NCBI GenBank assembly: GCA_028532985.1
Contig: JANCIK010000010.1
Span: forward strand, 992,001-1,056,000
Length of the DNA stretch: 64,000 bases
Direction of reading: 5' to 3'
Source: Stropharia rugosoannulata
Lineage: Eukaryota > Basidiomycota > Agaricomycetes > Agaricales > Strophariaceae
Below are positions 12,101 through 24,045 of this stretch, in pieces (position 1 is the stretch's first letter; each line of letters begins with the position of its first letter). A program made the position numbers and the translations under genes. The notes under the pieces were generated by a model that was given only the letters and a program-made list of their open reading frames with translations, was not told the DNA's origin and made no database searches.

Positions 12101-15100
12101 AGAAACCGCCACGCGATCACGACACACATGCATTTTGAAGTCTACTCTGTCCTGGGCGGGGGCGGGGGCCCATGGGTCCACGAGACGTAGGTACGACGCC
12201 GGGAAAGGGAAGTAGATGCTGTCCGAATAGAAACTAGAGGTTGGGATTGCTGGGGTGGTTCTTGCGCAGCTTATTTCAGGATGTGATGAGAGGCTTGATC
12301 GCAGCGGAGGATATGCACACGGATGGATTGGATTCACGGTAGGTGTGGACAGTGCAAGTTCATGTTCTCGTTTTACTGCTGCTTCGTGGTACACGCATGC
12401 CAGGGGACCTGTAGACAAGTAACAGGTTAACAGGTAAATTCGGGGAACTGGAACTCACTACGACATATAAAGAGACTACGCGAGTCAAGCCAACCGAAAA
12501 AACGCGGGTGAAAGACCAAGACTGCGGTGTAGTATATACCAATATCACGCCTTCATGGGGCGAAGGAGGGGAGAGCAAGGTAACGTGCAGATATGGCGGG
12601 GGGTCGATGGAGCCGAGTTGGGTGCGTCGCTAAGTAGCAGACCATTTTCCTTCGTGACTACGTGGTAGGCGTGTGGGAACAACCAAGAGCCTTGTATTCC
12701 CCAATGTCGCGCCGTCACAGGGAGAGGAGGAAGAGACGACGTACATGCACGTCCGAGAAGAGGGGATGCAGAGTTAGAGACTAGATGTGAGACGAGGAGG
12801 TATGCAGGGAAAGGAATGGGTGGACGGTGTATGGTCTCGGACTCGGGACTGGGGCCATGCTTCAGGACGCAGTCAGAGATGCGATGGGGCGGTGTTATGG
12901 ACGCTGTGAAATCAAATGCAGGGAGGGAAATAGACCCGGATGAAGAATCCTGCGATGGGCTGAGACTGGCAGAGCGAATGATGGAGGTAGTGCCAAGGTA
13001 GTGAATGAAGCAGCCAGCATGACGTCTGCTTCACCGCTTTATACATTTATTTATCTGCCGAAGCGGTACAGAGAGAATGGGTATGAAATCTGACGTTAGT
13101 AGAGAACTAGGGTACAATGTATGCGTGCTTACCATCATGGAAGCCTACTAGGCATTCCACCGCTACCTATTAACATGCGTACTCCATCAGCGTGATTTGA
13201 GTCGCGTCCGGTCAGTGTATTGTGATTCTTTGTGGAGACATCTAGGAGACATCGCACTTGTGTTGTGGTGGAAGCAAAGTATAAGAGGTTGATAGGTTGA
13301 GCAAGGAGAGAAGGACGCGTATGCCGGGCCGCGCTTATTTATGTCATCAGTTGGCACCATCGAGGATTCCAAACAACGCGACGCGTGTTCTTGGCGTTCC
13401 GAGCTGTTCACTGCGTCCACGTGTCTCTATGCCCGTTCTCCTCGCTTCTTCCTTGAAACGTACCATTGTCTATGGTACACGTCCTATGTGTCGATGTTCC
13501 CTGAAGACGTGTCCCTTTATACCATAATGCATGTTCCCCAGCACGCGGCCCTGCTCCGGAGTCAGAGTTAAATATAGAAATGGACCCGCGACTACTGTAT
13601 GCTGCTTCGGAGTTGCTATCCTACCTCTCCCATACGTCCATCATCCACGTCGCAGGCCTCTTTCTACATCATTCTTGTTCCATAACCCCATACCTCAGGC
13701 CTCAGTTCCAACTTTTCTCCTGTACGTACTGACGGCTGCGCCTGCCGCTTGCTGCGAAAATATTCCGTCTCTCCCCACCTCACCATACTCACATGGCCCA
13801 TCCTACCAAGACCAAGGCCCGTATCTCGACATGTCTCATCTGCTTGGCCGTTGCCCCGAGTCTCGCCGCCGCGTCGCGCCCGCCCCATGTGCGCTCCGCT
13901 CAACACCTGCCCACGCTTTAGGACCCGCCCCGCCTGGTCACAGCAATTCCTTTCCTGTCTGTAGCCTTCCCCGCGTTCCAGTCTTTTTTAATGCCCAAAT
14001 GGTGCGATGATGGCTCCACCGTCTCCCGCGCTGAGCATAAGAGTCTTTCCAAGGTCTTTCCTAGTTCTCTCTGTTGTCACAGACCGCACCTGTGTCTGTT
14101 CTCGCCCCGGACTCACGGTTACTTGATCTGTATTTAGTGTGGCTCTAAAGAGGTCAGAATCTCATATTCAAATCGCATTTTGTTCAAGGAAGCAATACAC
14201 ACTATTACTACTACCAGATGGTTCCAACTTCGAGACTCGGTAGAGAGCTTTTCTTTCCCATTCTTGACCTTTTAAATACTAATACAAAAGTATCTCGACT
14301 ACGTCGGTGCATGGTTCTTGCGTAACAGACACAGACTCGAAGCCACACAGGGATTATACGGAAGACTGCTACACACTTCCCTTGTCACTTCTGTGGGACA
14401 TTCAGGACTTTGCCACCTCGAGCACATGCTCTGGCTATTCTTGCACCGATCATTTTCTCTTTAATTCATGCGTGTCTGTACTTCGTAGATATAATGTGAT
14501 CTTGTTGTGATCTACTAATTCCCTACTTCAAAGCTCTTCTAAACCTGTAGAATATACCAGCGCGCAATGGCCTTCACTGACCATATTCCGGCCTTTGCAC
14601 TGCCACACACTGACATAGACTGACTTTGGTTTATCCGTACATTGACCTTTACACTGCCCTTTTACTGTGCCCTCCATAGATAGGGTACAGAGCGGGAGAG
14701 GATGTCTATTCAGTTAGGACGAAGCAAGGTCTGACATGATCCAACAGTCGACGTGAATGAGCCCGTTAACCGAGCTTGTCGCTGCATCACCATGGGAGGG
14801 AGATGGGCGCGAGCTGCAGATGGTCACGGGCGCAACGTCGGGTGGGAGAGCACCGGGGGGACATGCTTGCGGGGACTGTGAGGGTCGATACGGTGGTCAG
14901 CCAAGTTGGCAGGGGCAACAGTGTCGGCGTAGGCGAGGACGGTGTGAGTATATGCTCGGGCCTTTGGGCATGTACATCTCAGGGAACACGTTTTTGAATG
15001 CGGATGCGGGCCTTTAATCGTTGAAATGCAGGAGGAGCGCGTACTTACTGAGCCAAAAGACCCAAAAGAACGGAGGTTACAGCTTCAAGCTCAAGTCAGC

Positions 15101-16500
15101 AGCGCCCGCTGTACAGCCTGTATACTCCATAGTCGTGTACCTTCAGGGGGACGAGGGTAGGACGAGAGTATGGCTGCGAGGATGCGAGGGCATGTTCACG
15201 CTTTTCTCAGAGCTTGGGGACATGCGCATGTTGGGAACACATAGGAGGATGAGAAGAGGAGAAGCGGGTACGGATTCAGAGAAGATGTAAACGCATGCAT
15301 GCGGACTAAGGCCAATAGTATGTGCCGTACATCCCAAAGTCGCGTCCTGCAACGGGACTCAGGAGGAGACGACCACGCGACGTGCAGACGACGAGGGGGG
15401 AGCAGGGACGAGGCTATCAGAGCTAACCTCGCGGTGGGCGTCCCGAGAGTCGTGCTTGCGTGGGCTGGTATTCAGAATCGGAGCGTACTTCAGGACGTAC
15501 GTGATGAGGAATGTCGCTGTGGTAGGGCGTATGGACGCGAGAGCGAACTCAAATGCAGGGACAAGGCAAAAGCGAACGCAGGATCCGACTCGGGGCTGGG
15601 ATTTACGCAGATGCAGATGCGGAAACTTGACCAGAGCGAGGCACGGGTATAGATTCAGAAACGACACCAAAAGAATGATTTAAAAACGCGGGCCAAGACC
15701 AGCAGTATGCAACACACAAGAGTCACTTTTCTGCATGGGGCATTGGGGAGATGGCCACGAGACCACGACGTGCATTTATTTTGGGGGATCAACTGTGCCC
15801 AGAGGATGCGTAGGTAAACGGGACGTAGGGAGGAGGGCGGGCGGGATGCAGATAGACCCGTTGACGTCCTCGGGCTTGAGCTTGAGAGCGTACTTCAGCA
15901 CGTGCGTGGTTGTGGCAGGGCGTCTGCTCGCGAAGGCGAAGACGAGCTTGTACACAAGGACCGAGGCAGAAGAGAATGCAGAGTATGTCTATGAGCTGGG
16001 AGTATAGCAAAGCGGACAGAGTGATGATGCATGTCACGGCGAGGATGGATATGAGGTCTGGCATTTGGGTAGGGGTATATCCATGCTTACCGTGACATCC
16101 TGCCCATGCCTACTAACTAATTGTATGCGTATTCCGCGTTCAACACATGTCTGCGTAGGAATACATCGGTAGTAGCAAAATTGGTAGTGGAAGGGAGCAA
16201 GTAGCGAGAGACTCGGCGAGTAGGGCGCATATGCCGTGCCGCGCTTATGTCATTGCTTGACACGGTCGGGCATTCCAAACAACGCCCCAGAATGAAATTT
16301 GAATCCCGCTTGAATCCCGCCTATTATTTTGATACTCCCTTATCCACATAAAGTGCACTAAATAATTAAAGAAAAATGAGTTATCTTGTGGGATACCAGA
16401 ACTACAGCATTGCGTGAGTGCGTGATAAATGCGTGAGATCTTGAGATTGACTCAATGGCTCACTCACGCACGCATCACGGCTTTTTCGCTTTGCCGAGCC
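9156..16500. repeat. Long stretch of decayed dispersed repeats, no gene supported
   Basis: The first 300 bp are AT-rich flank of the NLR gene. From about 9.5 kb the DNA is GC-rich and full of diverged copies of the same blocks. Examples: about 10390-10500 matches about 14825-14940 (shared GAGCACCGGGGGGACATGCT), and units occur at about 13316-13400 and 16219-16282. About 11270-11580 is repeated inverted at about 40180-40460. ORFs up to 159 codons exist (for example 13531-14010) but are Pro/Ser/Arg-rich, lack domains and overlap ORFs on the other strand. I see no tRNA or other RNA gene here. Confidence 0.5.
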
Positions 16501-16501
16501 A

Positions 16502-18233
16502 TGTTATATATTTAGCATTGAGATCAATCTGGGATACAAATAGAGAGACCAAGACGATTGGTATGGCTTTTGATTGCTCAATCGGAGCAAGTAAGTGAAC
16601 GCCATACCCATCAAATTCCCAGAATCAATTACACCTTAAAATGCTTACTAGCTCCTGCAAATCACTCACAAGAACGACAACGACGATTGAGATATAGATT
16701 TGTTTTACAAAATAGCGTGCCAGTATGTACCGCTTCAGCACGAGACCGTGACAAGCCTACTACGGGTATACTAGTTGAGAGAAAAATCTTTGCACGCTCA
16801 GCTCAAATGCACAACTCGGAGATACACAGACTATCAATCGATGTTAATAGGCTGGCCTGGGACAGCGAGGACAACTTCAAGGGGCGTTCCTCCGGCCGTG
16901 TCCCTCGCAATGAAAGCAGCCTGCCACTTGCCCCTTCGCCACACCTCAGCGTTGGCTGCGGGGACCGCGAAGAAGGAACTATCGCCGCCATCGTTGTTTT
17001 TGGTGATACGGACATTGACAACCGCACCGGAGTCGTTTGTAACGGTAACTGGGTCCATGCTTTATATGTCTGGAGGTCAATAGAACTTTACAATCTGTAT
17101 ACTTCGTCAACTGGTAGTAGTGGTAGTACTCACTGTGATACAAGTCAATTTATCGGGTGGGGTGCACTGTGTTATGCGTGAGATGGCGTATTTTATCAGA
17201 GCAGGAGTGAAGATCGCTTACAGTTGTTCGTCGTCTGCAACACTGGATGAGGTCCTTGATGATTTTCAAGACATTTTATACATCGCAGCACACGTAAGGT
17301 TTATTATTATCTTTGCTGTTTTACGTGTTGTACCGAATAGTGGTACCTACCCGTTTGCTTCTTGGATGAATGTAGAGCCATGCCATAGAGTCACAGTATA
17401 TGACTTGCCTGATGTATTCCTCATCACGTTACATCGTTCACTTGCACCAGTAATGCGGCGGAAACCCAGAATTTCAATGTTACCCTTCTGTCGAAGTTAG
17501 AGATCTGTAAAGGAACAAAGTATCCCCGTGTTAATCTATTGCCACAGGCTCAGGCAAGTACAAATCCTATTTGAGCAACCGTCAACGTACGTAGATGGCT
17601 AGACTACTCATTCCAGTCTGAGTTGGACATCACCTACGTAAAAGGTCATGAAGAGAAGGGGTCGAAATGATTAACAAAACGGTTAGCTCCGAAGTCAAAC
17701 AGTATCAGCACATTGCACATTGTATTCTGATCAATTCATGTATTTTTCACGGAAGCTGTTATGCGCCGAGTACTAACTGAACTGAATTGTTTGAATGAAT
17801 GGAAGTATCACACTCTCTGGTCTTGTTCAATAGAACAAATAGTTCCATCGATTTTCAAATATAAGTGGCGCTGCTTCTTGTTATCTGAGCATCTTCTACG
17901 GTGTTGAACTTCACGGAATTTAATATCAAGGACCATATGATTTACTAAGACAGGGCTTTTCAACCGATTCTTTTTGTATCGATGCGAGTAAGTCCGCCGC
18001 AATACACTTTTTCTGGGAAGAGGTGAAGTGGAATATTCCAGTCTTTCATATCATGATTACGATACCCATCGCAGGATGTAGTAAGCGAACACTTTCATTT
18101 TACCAAACGTTTGTTCGTAAGGCAGGGGGTGCGGTCATATACTCCAAGGATCTGATTAGCATTGTGGGAAATTCACAGTTCAAAATCACTCAATAAGCTA
18201 GGTTTATATGAATGACTTGTTAAAACCATGTAC
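16502..18233. repeat. Left arm of a long inverted repeat
   Basis: This arm matches the reverse complement of 20270-21945. The outer ends share ATGTTATATATTTAGCA, and homology stops abruptly outside it. The inner homology ends near 18233, after a shared ATTGTGGGAAATTCAC region. By eye the arms are roughly 90% identical with scattered substitutions and small indels. The arm carries one copy of a 74-codon ORF. No target-site duplication was found at the outer ends. It could be two insertions of one element in opposite orientation, or one element with very long terminal inverted repeats. Confidence 0.8.
16834..17058 (-). CDS. Small conserved protein, 74 codons, left inverted-repeat arm
   Basis: The ORF starts MDPVTVTND and ends PGQPINID. 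Its partner in the right arm (21406-21630) has the same length and no frame-breaking change, and the differences are mostly single residues near the N-terminus and middle. The predicted protein is soluble, beta-rich in feel, with a VNVRITKNNDGGDSSFF segment and a WRRGKWQAAFIAR segment, and has no signal peptide or membrane span. It resembles in style the small single-domain beta proteins that are common and uncharacterised in mushrooms, but I cannot assign a function. It faces outward from the repeat. The antisense strand is also open across this stretch (part of a 207-codon ORF). I prefer the minus-strand reading because it has a tidy ATG and stop in both arms. Confidence 0.5.
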   Translation of the reverse strand: MDPVTVTNDSGAVVNVRITKNNDGGDSSFFAVPAANAEVWRRGKWQAAFIARDTAGGTPLEVVLAVPGQPINID

Positions 18234-20269
18234 AGTTGTTGAGCAGGGCTTGGTCTATTTGTTCGTTGCGTAGTAGACTGGGTACATGAAGACTGAAAAT
18301 GTTCCAGGGCGAGCGTCCGCGGCTCTGTCTACTACAAAGTTGGCGTGACAGCGGGATGCGACCAGAGGACGCCGGCTAGACGGTGATGCACGGATATGGC
18401 AAATCATGCATCAGGCTACGCGAGCTTAAGCTTTGGGATCGCAATATGCGTGAGAAATGATTTCTGCGACTGATGTAAAGAGTATAACCCCTGGAGAGAG
18501 CACAGTCAGATAGCAGACACGAGAAGATATGGCATATTTGTACTACTCAAAATGAACGGGATGAGAGGAAAGAAGGTTCTGCGTACCAAGAACGTTAACA
18601 ATGGGCAGGACCGGAGACACTGTAGCAGCCACTATATCGCTAGCACCACGTATGAGCACTGTTTTCTATATATGGAGAACCCACCAGACAGGATACGCAA
18701 GAACAGTGGACGCGAAGCTAGCAGTGAAAATCAAGCGTGCAGTCCTGGAACGCAGACGCGGCTGTCAAATCAAATTACCAAGCATTCATTAAAGGGCCGT
18801 CATACACTTGCTGAAAATCCTAGCCAGGTGTGTGAATGGGAAGTGGGACGAAGTCATTGGTCGACTTGAACTGCGATGGAGGAATCGGCCTAGTATGGAA
18901 TGGCAGCGTTATCCTGCCCCATGCCCATTCTAAACCGGAGATTGCGACGAAATAGAAGTGTTTTTGTACAGCTGAGTCTGCTTGTGTATTGTCATGAGCG
19001 GAGATATGTGAGCATAGTCATTCTCAGAGAAACATAGAGAGAAGAAATTATGCGCCGCACAGAAAATGCGTGCCAATAATGACGCACACGACGAGGCAAG
19101 AACAATGGGATCCCAAGGAGCAGGGGCTAAGCAGGGTGTCCATGATGCAGCGGTACATTGGCCCGACATAAGCGCACGCAAGACGACTTAGAGGCGCTGC
19201 ATCTCTCTTCTTTCCCGCATACTGTAATATTTTAAGTGGTTACTCCAGCCGGTGGGCATGGGACGTGTATGCATAAACTTGTTATGTGCGTCGGAAACGT
19301 GTACCAGGCAGGGGGATGCACAGACTTGACAACTAGAGAAAGCGGGTACCAATTCAGAAACGATGTAAAACAACACGGGCAAGGCCAGCGGTATGTGTCG
19401 TACCCTCCGGGATTTCATCTCTGCAGGGGAGCCGGTGAGGATGGCCCCACGACTGCGACATGCAAATATTTTTGACGGTCAACTGTGCCCAGGGGACGCG
19501 TATGTCAACGGGACGTAGGTACGAAGGCGGGCGGGAAACAGATAGGGTGGTACGTGCCTGGTGTTGGCCTCGATATCATGGCATACTTCGGGATGCGCAG
19601 AGAGACGTAGTGGGGCGGGAGCACGGACGCGAACTCACAATGCACCGGGGATGCAGAATTCGTCCATGGGCCGAGACTCGGGCGCAGCGCGGAAGAGGAC
19701 CAGACTTCTCATTGACAGTCCTATCATTTTTTCATTCGTCGTTAACTGAGGTATTGGGTGAGACAGGGTGGATATAGTATGAGGTTAGAGTAGTAGGTAT
19801 ATGCGTAGTTATCATGGCAGCCTGCCTGTGTGTATTATGCGTTCAATCGTTGTCTGCTTTCGATGGCGCGACATCGGTCGTGTCTGGGGTGCATTGTGAT
19901 TTGGTGGTGAGGCGTTGTACGACGAGCAAGGCGCATATGCCAGGCCGCGCTTACGTCATAGCTTGACACCGTCGAGCATACTAAACAATGCGTCCGAGCT
20001 TCCTTGGCGTTCTCTGCTTCTGCGTCTCTTTGAGGTGCTTACATCACTTGAACCTGAGTTCTCTACACCCATCGTCCCTGTTGCTTATTCGAATGTTTAT
20101 GTCGTCCAAAGAACGCGTCCCGCTCATTTTTCGGATGATTTCAACGCAGGAGCATTGAAGCGGAATTTCTAGGCAAACAGATGCAAACTTGAATCTGCTC
20201 CGCCGCTTGTGCCCTATCTGTGCTTGGCCCAAACATACTCTCGCTTTATTCACACCTAACACCTGATAT
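18234..20269. other. Spacer of the inverted repeat; decayed repeats, no gene
   Basis: About 2 kb lies between the arms. 18.9-20.1 kb contains the GC-rich decayed repeat families seen elsewhere in the window, including the CCGCGCTTACGTC / CTAAACAATGCGTCC unit at about 19924-20025 and an ATGCAGAATTCGTCCATGGG block near 19639. Short ORFs here (up to 105 codons) have no recognisable features. Because the spacer is itself shared repeat DNA, the arms may flank an older landscape rather than delimit a single element. Confidence 0.45.
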
Positions 20270-21945
20270 ACATGTAGTTAACAAGCTACGCATATAAACA
20301 TAGCTCATTGAGTGATATTGAACAGTGAATTTCCCACAATGCTAATCAAATCTTTGGAGTACACGACCGCACCCCCTACCTTATGAACAAATGTTTGATA
20401 AGATGAAAGTGTTCGCCTGCTGCATCCTGCGATGGGTATCGTAATCATGATATGAAGGACTGGAATATTCCACTTCACCTCTTGCCAGAAAAAGTGTATT
20501 GCGGCGGGACTTACTCGCAGCGATACAAAAAGAAACAGTTGAACAATCTTGTCTTGATATTAAATTCGGTGAAGTTCAACACCCGGGTAGAAGATGCTCA
20601 GATGACAAGAAGCAGCGCCACTTGTATTTGAAAATCGATGGAACTATTTGTTCTATTGAACAAGACCAGTGAGTGTGATACTTCCATTCATTCAAGCAAT
20701 TCAGTCCAGTTAGTACTCGGCGCATAACAGCTTCCGTGAAAAATACATGAATTGACCAGAATACAATATGTAATGTGCCGATACTGTCTGGCTTCGGAGC
20801 TAACCGTTTTGTTAATCATGTCGACCTTTTCTCTTCATGACATTTTACGTAGGTGATGTCCAAGTCAGATCGGGATGAGTAGTCCAGTCATCTACATACA
20901 TTGACGGTTGCTCAAATAGGATTTGTACTTGCCTGAGCTTGTGGCAACAGATTAACACGGGGATACTTTGTTCCTTTACAGATCTCTAACTTCGACAGAA
21001 GGGTAACATTAAAATTCTGGGTTTCCGCCGCATTACTGGTGCAAGTGAACGATGTGACCTGATGAGGAATACATCAGGCAAGGCATAGAATGTGACTCTA
21101 TGGCATGATTCTACATGCATGTACTATTTGGTACAAAACGTAAAATAGCAAAGATAATAATAAACTTTACGTGTGCTGCTATGTATAAAATGTCTTGAAA
21201 ATCATCAAGGACCTCATCCAGTGTTGCAGACGACGAACAACTGTAAGCGATCTTCACTCCTGCTCTGATAAAATACGCCACCTCACACATAACACAGTGC
21301 ACCCCACCCGATAAATTGACTTGTATCACAGTGAGTACTACCACTACTACCTGTTGACGAAGTATACAGATTGTAATGTTCGCTTGACCTTCAGACATAT
21401 AAACCATGGACCCAATTAACGTTACAAACAACTCCGGTGCGGATGTCAATGTCCGTATCACCAAAAACAACGATGGTGGCGATAGTTCCTTCTTCACGGT
21501 CCGCGCAGGCACCACTGAGGTGTGGCGAAGGGGCAAGTGGCAGGCTGCTTTCATTGCGAGGAACACGGCCGGAGGAACGCCCCTTGAAGTTGTCCTTGCT
21601 GTCCCAGGCCAGCCTATTAACATCATTTGATAGTCGGTGTATCTCCGCGTTCTGTATTTGAGCTGAGCGTGCAAAGATGTTTCTCTCAACTAGTATACCC
21701 GTAGTAGGCTTGTCACGGTCTCGTGCTGAAGCGGTACATACTGGCACGCTATTTTGTAAAACAAATCTATATCTCAATCGTCGTTGTCGTTCTTGTGATT
21801 TGCAGGAGCGAGTAAGCATTTTAAGGTGTAATTGATTCTGGGATTCTTTCTTGCTCCGAATGAGCAATCAAAAGCCATAAAAATCGTTCTGGTCGCTCTA
21901 TTTGTATCCCAGATTGATCCCACTGCTAAATATATAACATACAAC
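20270..21945. repeat. Right arm of the long inverted repeat
   Basis: Reverse-complement partner of 16502-18233. The outer end is TGCTAAATATATAACAT at about 21929-21945; the sequence beyond differs from the left flank. It carries the second copy of the 74-codon ORF on the plus strand. If read through, a transcript of both arms could fold into a stem of about 1.7 kb with a 2-kb loop. Confidence 0.8.
21406..21630 (+). CDS. Small conserved protein, 74 codons, right inverted-repeat arm
   Basis: Partner of the ORF at 16834-17058, starting MDPINVTNN and ending PGQPINII. An ATATAA run (about 21398-21403) sits immediately before the ATG, too close to act as a normal TATA box for this start. Retention of the frame in both arms, with the WRRGKWQAAFIAR core unchanged, is weak evidence for coding. 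The minus strand is open here too (192-codon ORF 21111-21689), so strand choice is uncertain. No function is assigned. Confidence 0.5.
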   Translation: MDPINVTNNSGADVNVRITKNNDGGDSSFFTVRAGTTEVWRRGKWQAAFIARNTAGGTPLEVVLAVPGQPINII

Positions 21946-23300
21946 TAATTTTTGCGGACGCAAGGACAAGGAGGAGCACGGTGGCTTTGAAGTAATCTAG
22001 TGTTATTCTATTTAGCATTCAACATTAGTCCGGCAGTTCACTTGATGATTTCAATGTGTTAAGTTGTACCCTTGGCGTTACACTGTATTGCAGCCCCTGT
22101 TTTTGTTTGTGTCCAAATCTCTCCGAGCAGCTGTCATGTTCCGGACAGGTTCTCTTGTGTGTCTGGGACATGATCCGTTATAGGTACCTATGGACTGCAT
22201 CCTCGAAGATGTTGTTACCTTGAATGAGCTCGGCCATGGAGACAGTTGGCGATGTCGCGGCGAAGAGCTAGAAATGCCGACTTTATAAGCGCAGGTCACC
22301 AATGCATGTCACAGCGAAGGTACGGGATGTGTCTGCGCACGGAGGGGCGGACACACGTCCAGCACCTAGTGAGCCATCATCAAGATATTCCGTGCCTGCG
22401 GTCCTGCCCAATTTCGTTGCGAGGTCACGGTGCCGCATTGAATTGAAGATGGTCGCCGATGCCCGGAGAGCAGCGACTTGGAGGCGAGGACACGGACTTA
22501 TGTTCAGCCGGTGTGAGGCTGGAATGTGTGGGAGGGGTACAGGTAGTGTCGTTACAACTCAATGTACCATACGGTCCAGGGGAGCCCCCGATGTGGTCGA
22601 ACCAGTCGCATCGAGGGTCATCAGCAAATCTGGGACTTACTATACAGTACCTACTAGCATTATATAATGCCATAGTACCATAGTAAGGGTTCTTATCTAT
22701 TTAGCACGGCATAGCATAGGCTCATATCTACATAGTAACTCGGCTACATTATGTAGCATTATATAACACTCTGTAGAATTACATAGTACACGGTACCAGT
22801 ACTTAAATTCGAGCTGCATCCAGGTAGATCAAGCGCTATAATATTGTTTATTACTTATTCACACTTTATGTCTATTACAAATAATGATATTAAACTTATA
22901 TATATATGTAAGTACATTAAGGGCGCGGGGTAGACAGGGGCCGTTCCGTGATGAAGTGGGGTTGTATATGGCACGGCATGGGTCTCGTGGTAGTCGGGGA
23001 CATATGAGGCGGCAGGACCTGCATGGACAGATTGGGGAATTCAGTTACTCACCTATGTTTCACCCCTTTTCGTGCCTTTTCCTGCTCTCTGCAGCTTCGT
23101 CATCTTCTTGTCATTGGCGTAATTGGCGTCGTCGACATTGCTAAGGTGGTTGCACTATGGGGGAGAGGGAGGGGGAATTCGGCATGGTGGTGGTAGTGGA
23201 TGAAGAGAAAATGGCTGCGACGTGGCAAGAAATATCCATGACACAGCCTTCGGAAATAGCCGAGTAAAAGCGGTATATGTATTCTTTAGTTCAATCTAAA
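21946..23300. other. AT-rich intergenic DNA with repeat remnants
   Basis: No supported gene. Near 22566 there is an ACCATACGGTCCAGGG word that also occurs at about 40557, so part of this stretch is dispersed repeat. At 22.65-22.80 kb there are many short TATATAA/CATAGTA words. ORFs of 60-121 codons at 22.2-22.7 kb overlap on both strands and have no recognisable domain. Confidence 0.4.
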
Positions 23301-23305
23301 TAAAT

Positions 23306-23394
23306 CGTGGTATGGCCTAGGTGGTTTATTGTGGGCTTCTACTACATCAGTCCTTCGAGGCTTTGGGTTCAATTCTTGTTGGTCGCATTTTTTA
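23306..23394 (+). repeat. tRNA-like head with pol III box A and box B (possible SINE)
   Basis: TGGCCTAGGTGG at 23313-23324 fits the box A consensus TRGYNNARNNGG exactly. GGTTCAATTCT at 23366-23376 fits box B GGTTCRANNCC in 10 of 11 positions. They are about 53 nt apart, slightly longer than in a compact tRNA. A T-rich run follows at about 23387-23393. The ends do not pair into a convincing acceptor stem, so I read it as a tRNA-derived SINE head or a decayed tRNA pseudogene. Confidence 0.35.
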
Positions 23395-23609
23395 AAAAGT
23401 TAGTATACATAAGATTTGACTTACTGCTGGTTGTAAATTGTACGATACGTCGATATCACTATATCTACACACAGTATACTTTATTTAACTTGGTATATAG
23501 CGGCTCGAAAGCCTAGATGAGCCAAAGACATAACAAGATCTACGAACTTTGAAGACTGCTGAAGCTAGTCGTTATTAGATTAGTATTTATGGCATAACTT
23601 GCAGAGCCT

Positions 23610-23790
23610 ATTATAGAGTACTACGACATGCTATATAACGATTATACTTATACTATATAGTGCTACGTGACTATGGGCCATTTTAAGCCTAGCCTAATTA
23701 CTATGACATGCTATGAGATTGTACGGTATCACTATGCCGTTCTATGAGATCATGTGGTATTATTATGACATGCTATGAGAAAATGACTGG
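23610..23790. repeat. Short imperfect direct repeats (GACATGCTATGAGA unit)
   Basis: Variants of CTATGACATGCTATGAGAT occur at about 23701-23719, 23733-23752 and 23763-23781, separated by related ACGGTATCACTATG / GTGGTATTATTATG words. A further CTACGACATGCTATATAA lies near 23620. The array is AT-rich and lies just left of where the TCGGCC motif of element A begins, so it may belong to the left flank or left end of A. Confidence 0.5.
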
Positions 23791-24045
23791 ATTTGCTGAT
23801 GGTATCCCCTCCGTCCCTCATTTGCCCATTCCAAACATGGGCAACCATAGTCTAGGCTTATATAATAATGAGTCTACACTGTTAGTAAGTATATAATAAT
23901 ATTACTAGTAGTAAATTCAGGCCGAACATCACTCAATATTTCGGCCACATATCATGAATACAATATAAACATCAATGACTACAACAACTACTGTATTGTA
24001 TGTATGTATATTAAATTAAATACAAAAGGGAAGAGGGCAAGAATT

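Noticed and set aside
13531..14010. 159-codon plus-strand ORF in the repeat region
   Set aside because: Pro/Ser/Arg-rich, no domain, overlaps an 80-codon ORF on the other strand, and lies in decayed repeats; length alone is not convincing in GC-rich DNA.
16558..17181. 207-codon plus-strand ORF in the left inverted-repeat arm
   Set aside because: It is antisense to the 74-codon ORF. The matching ORF in the right arm has different ends and frames, whereas the 74-codon ORF is the same length in both.
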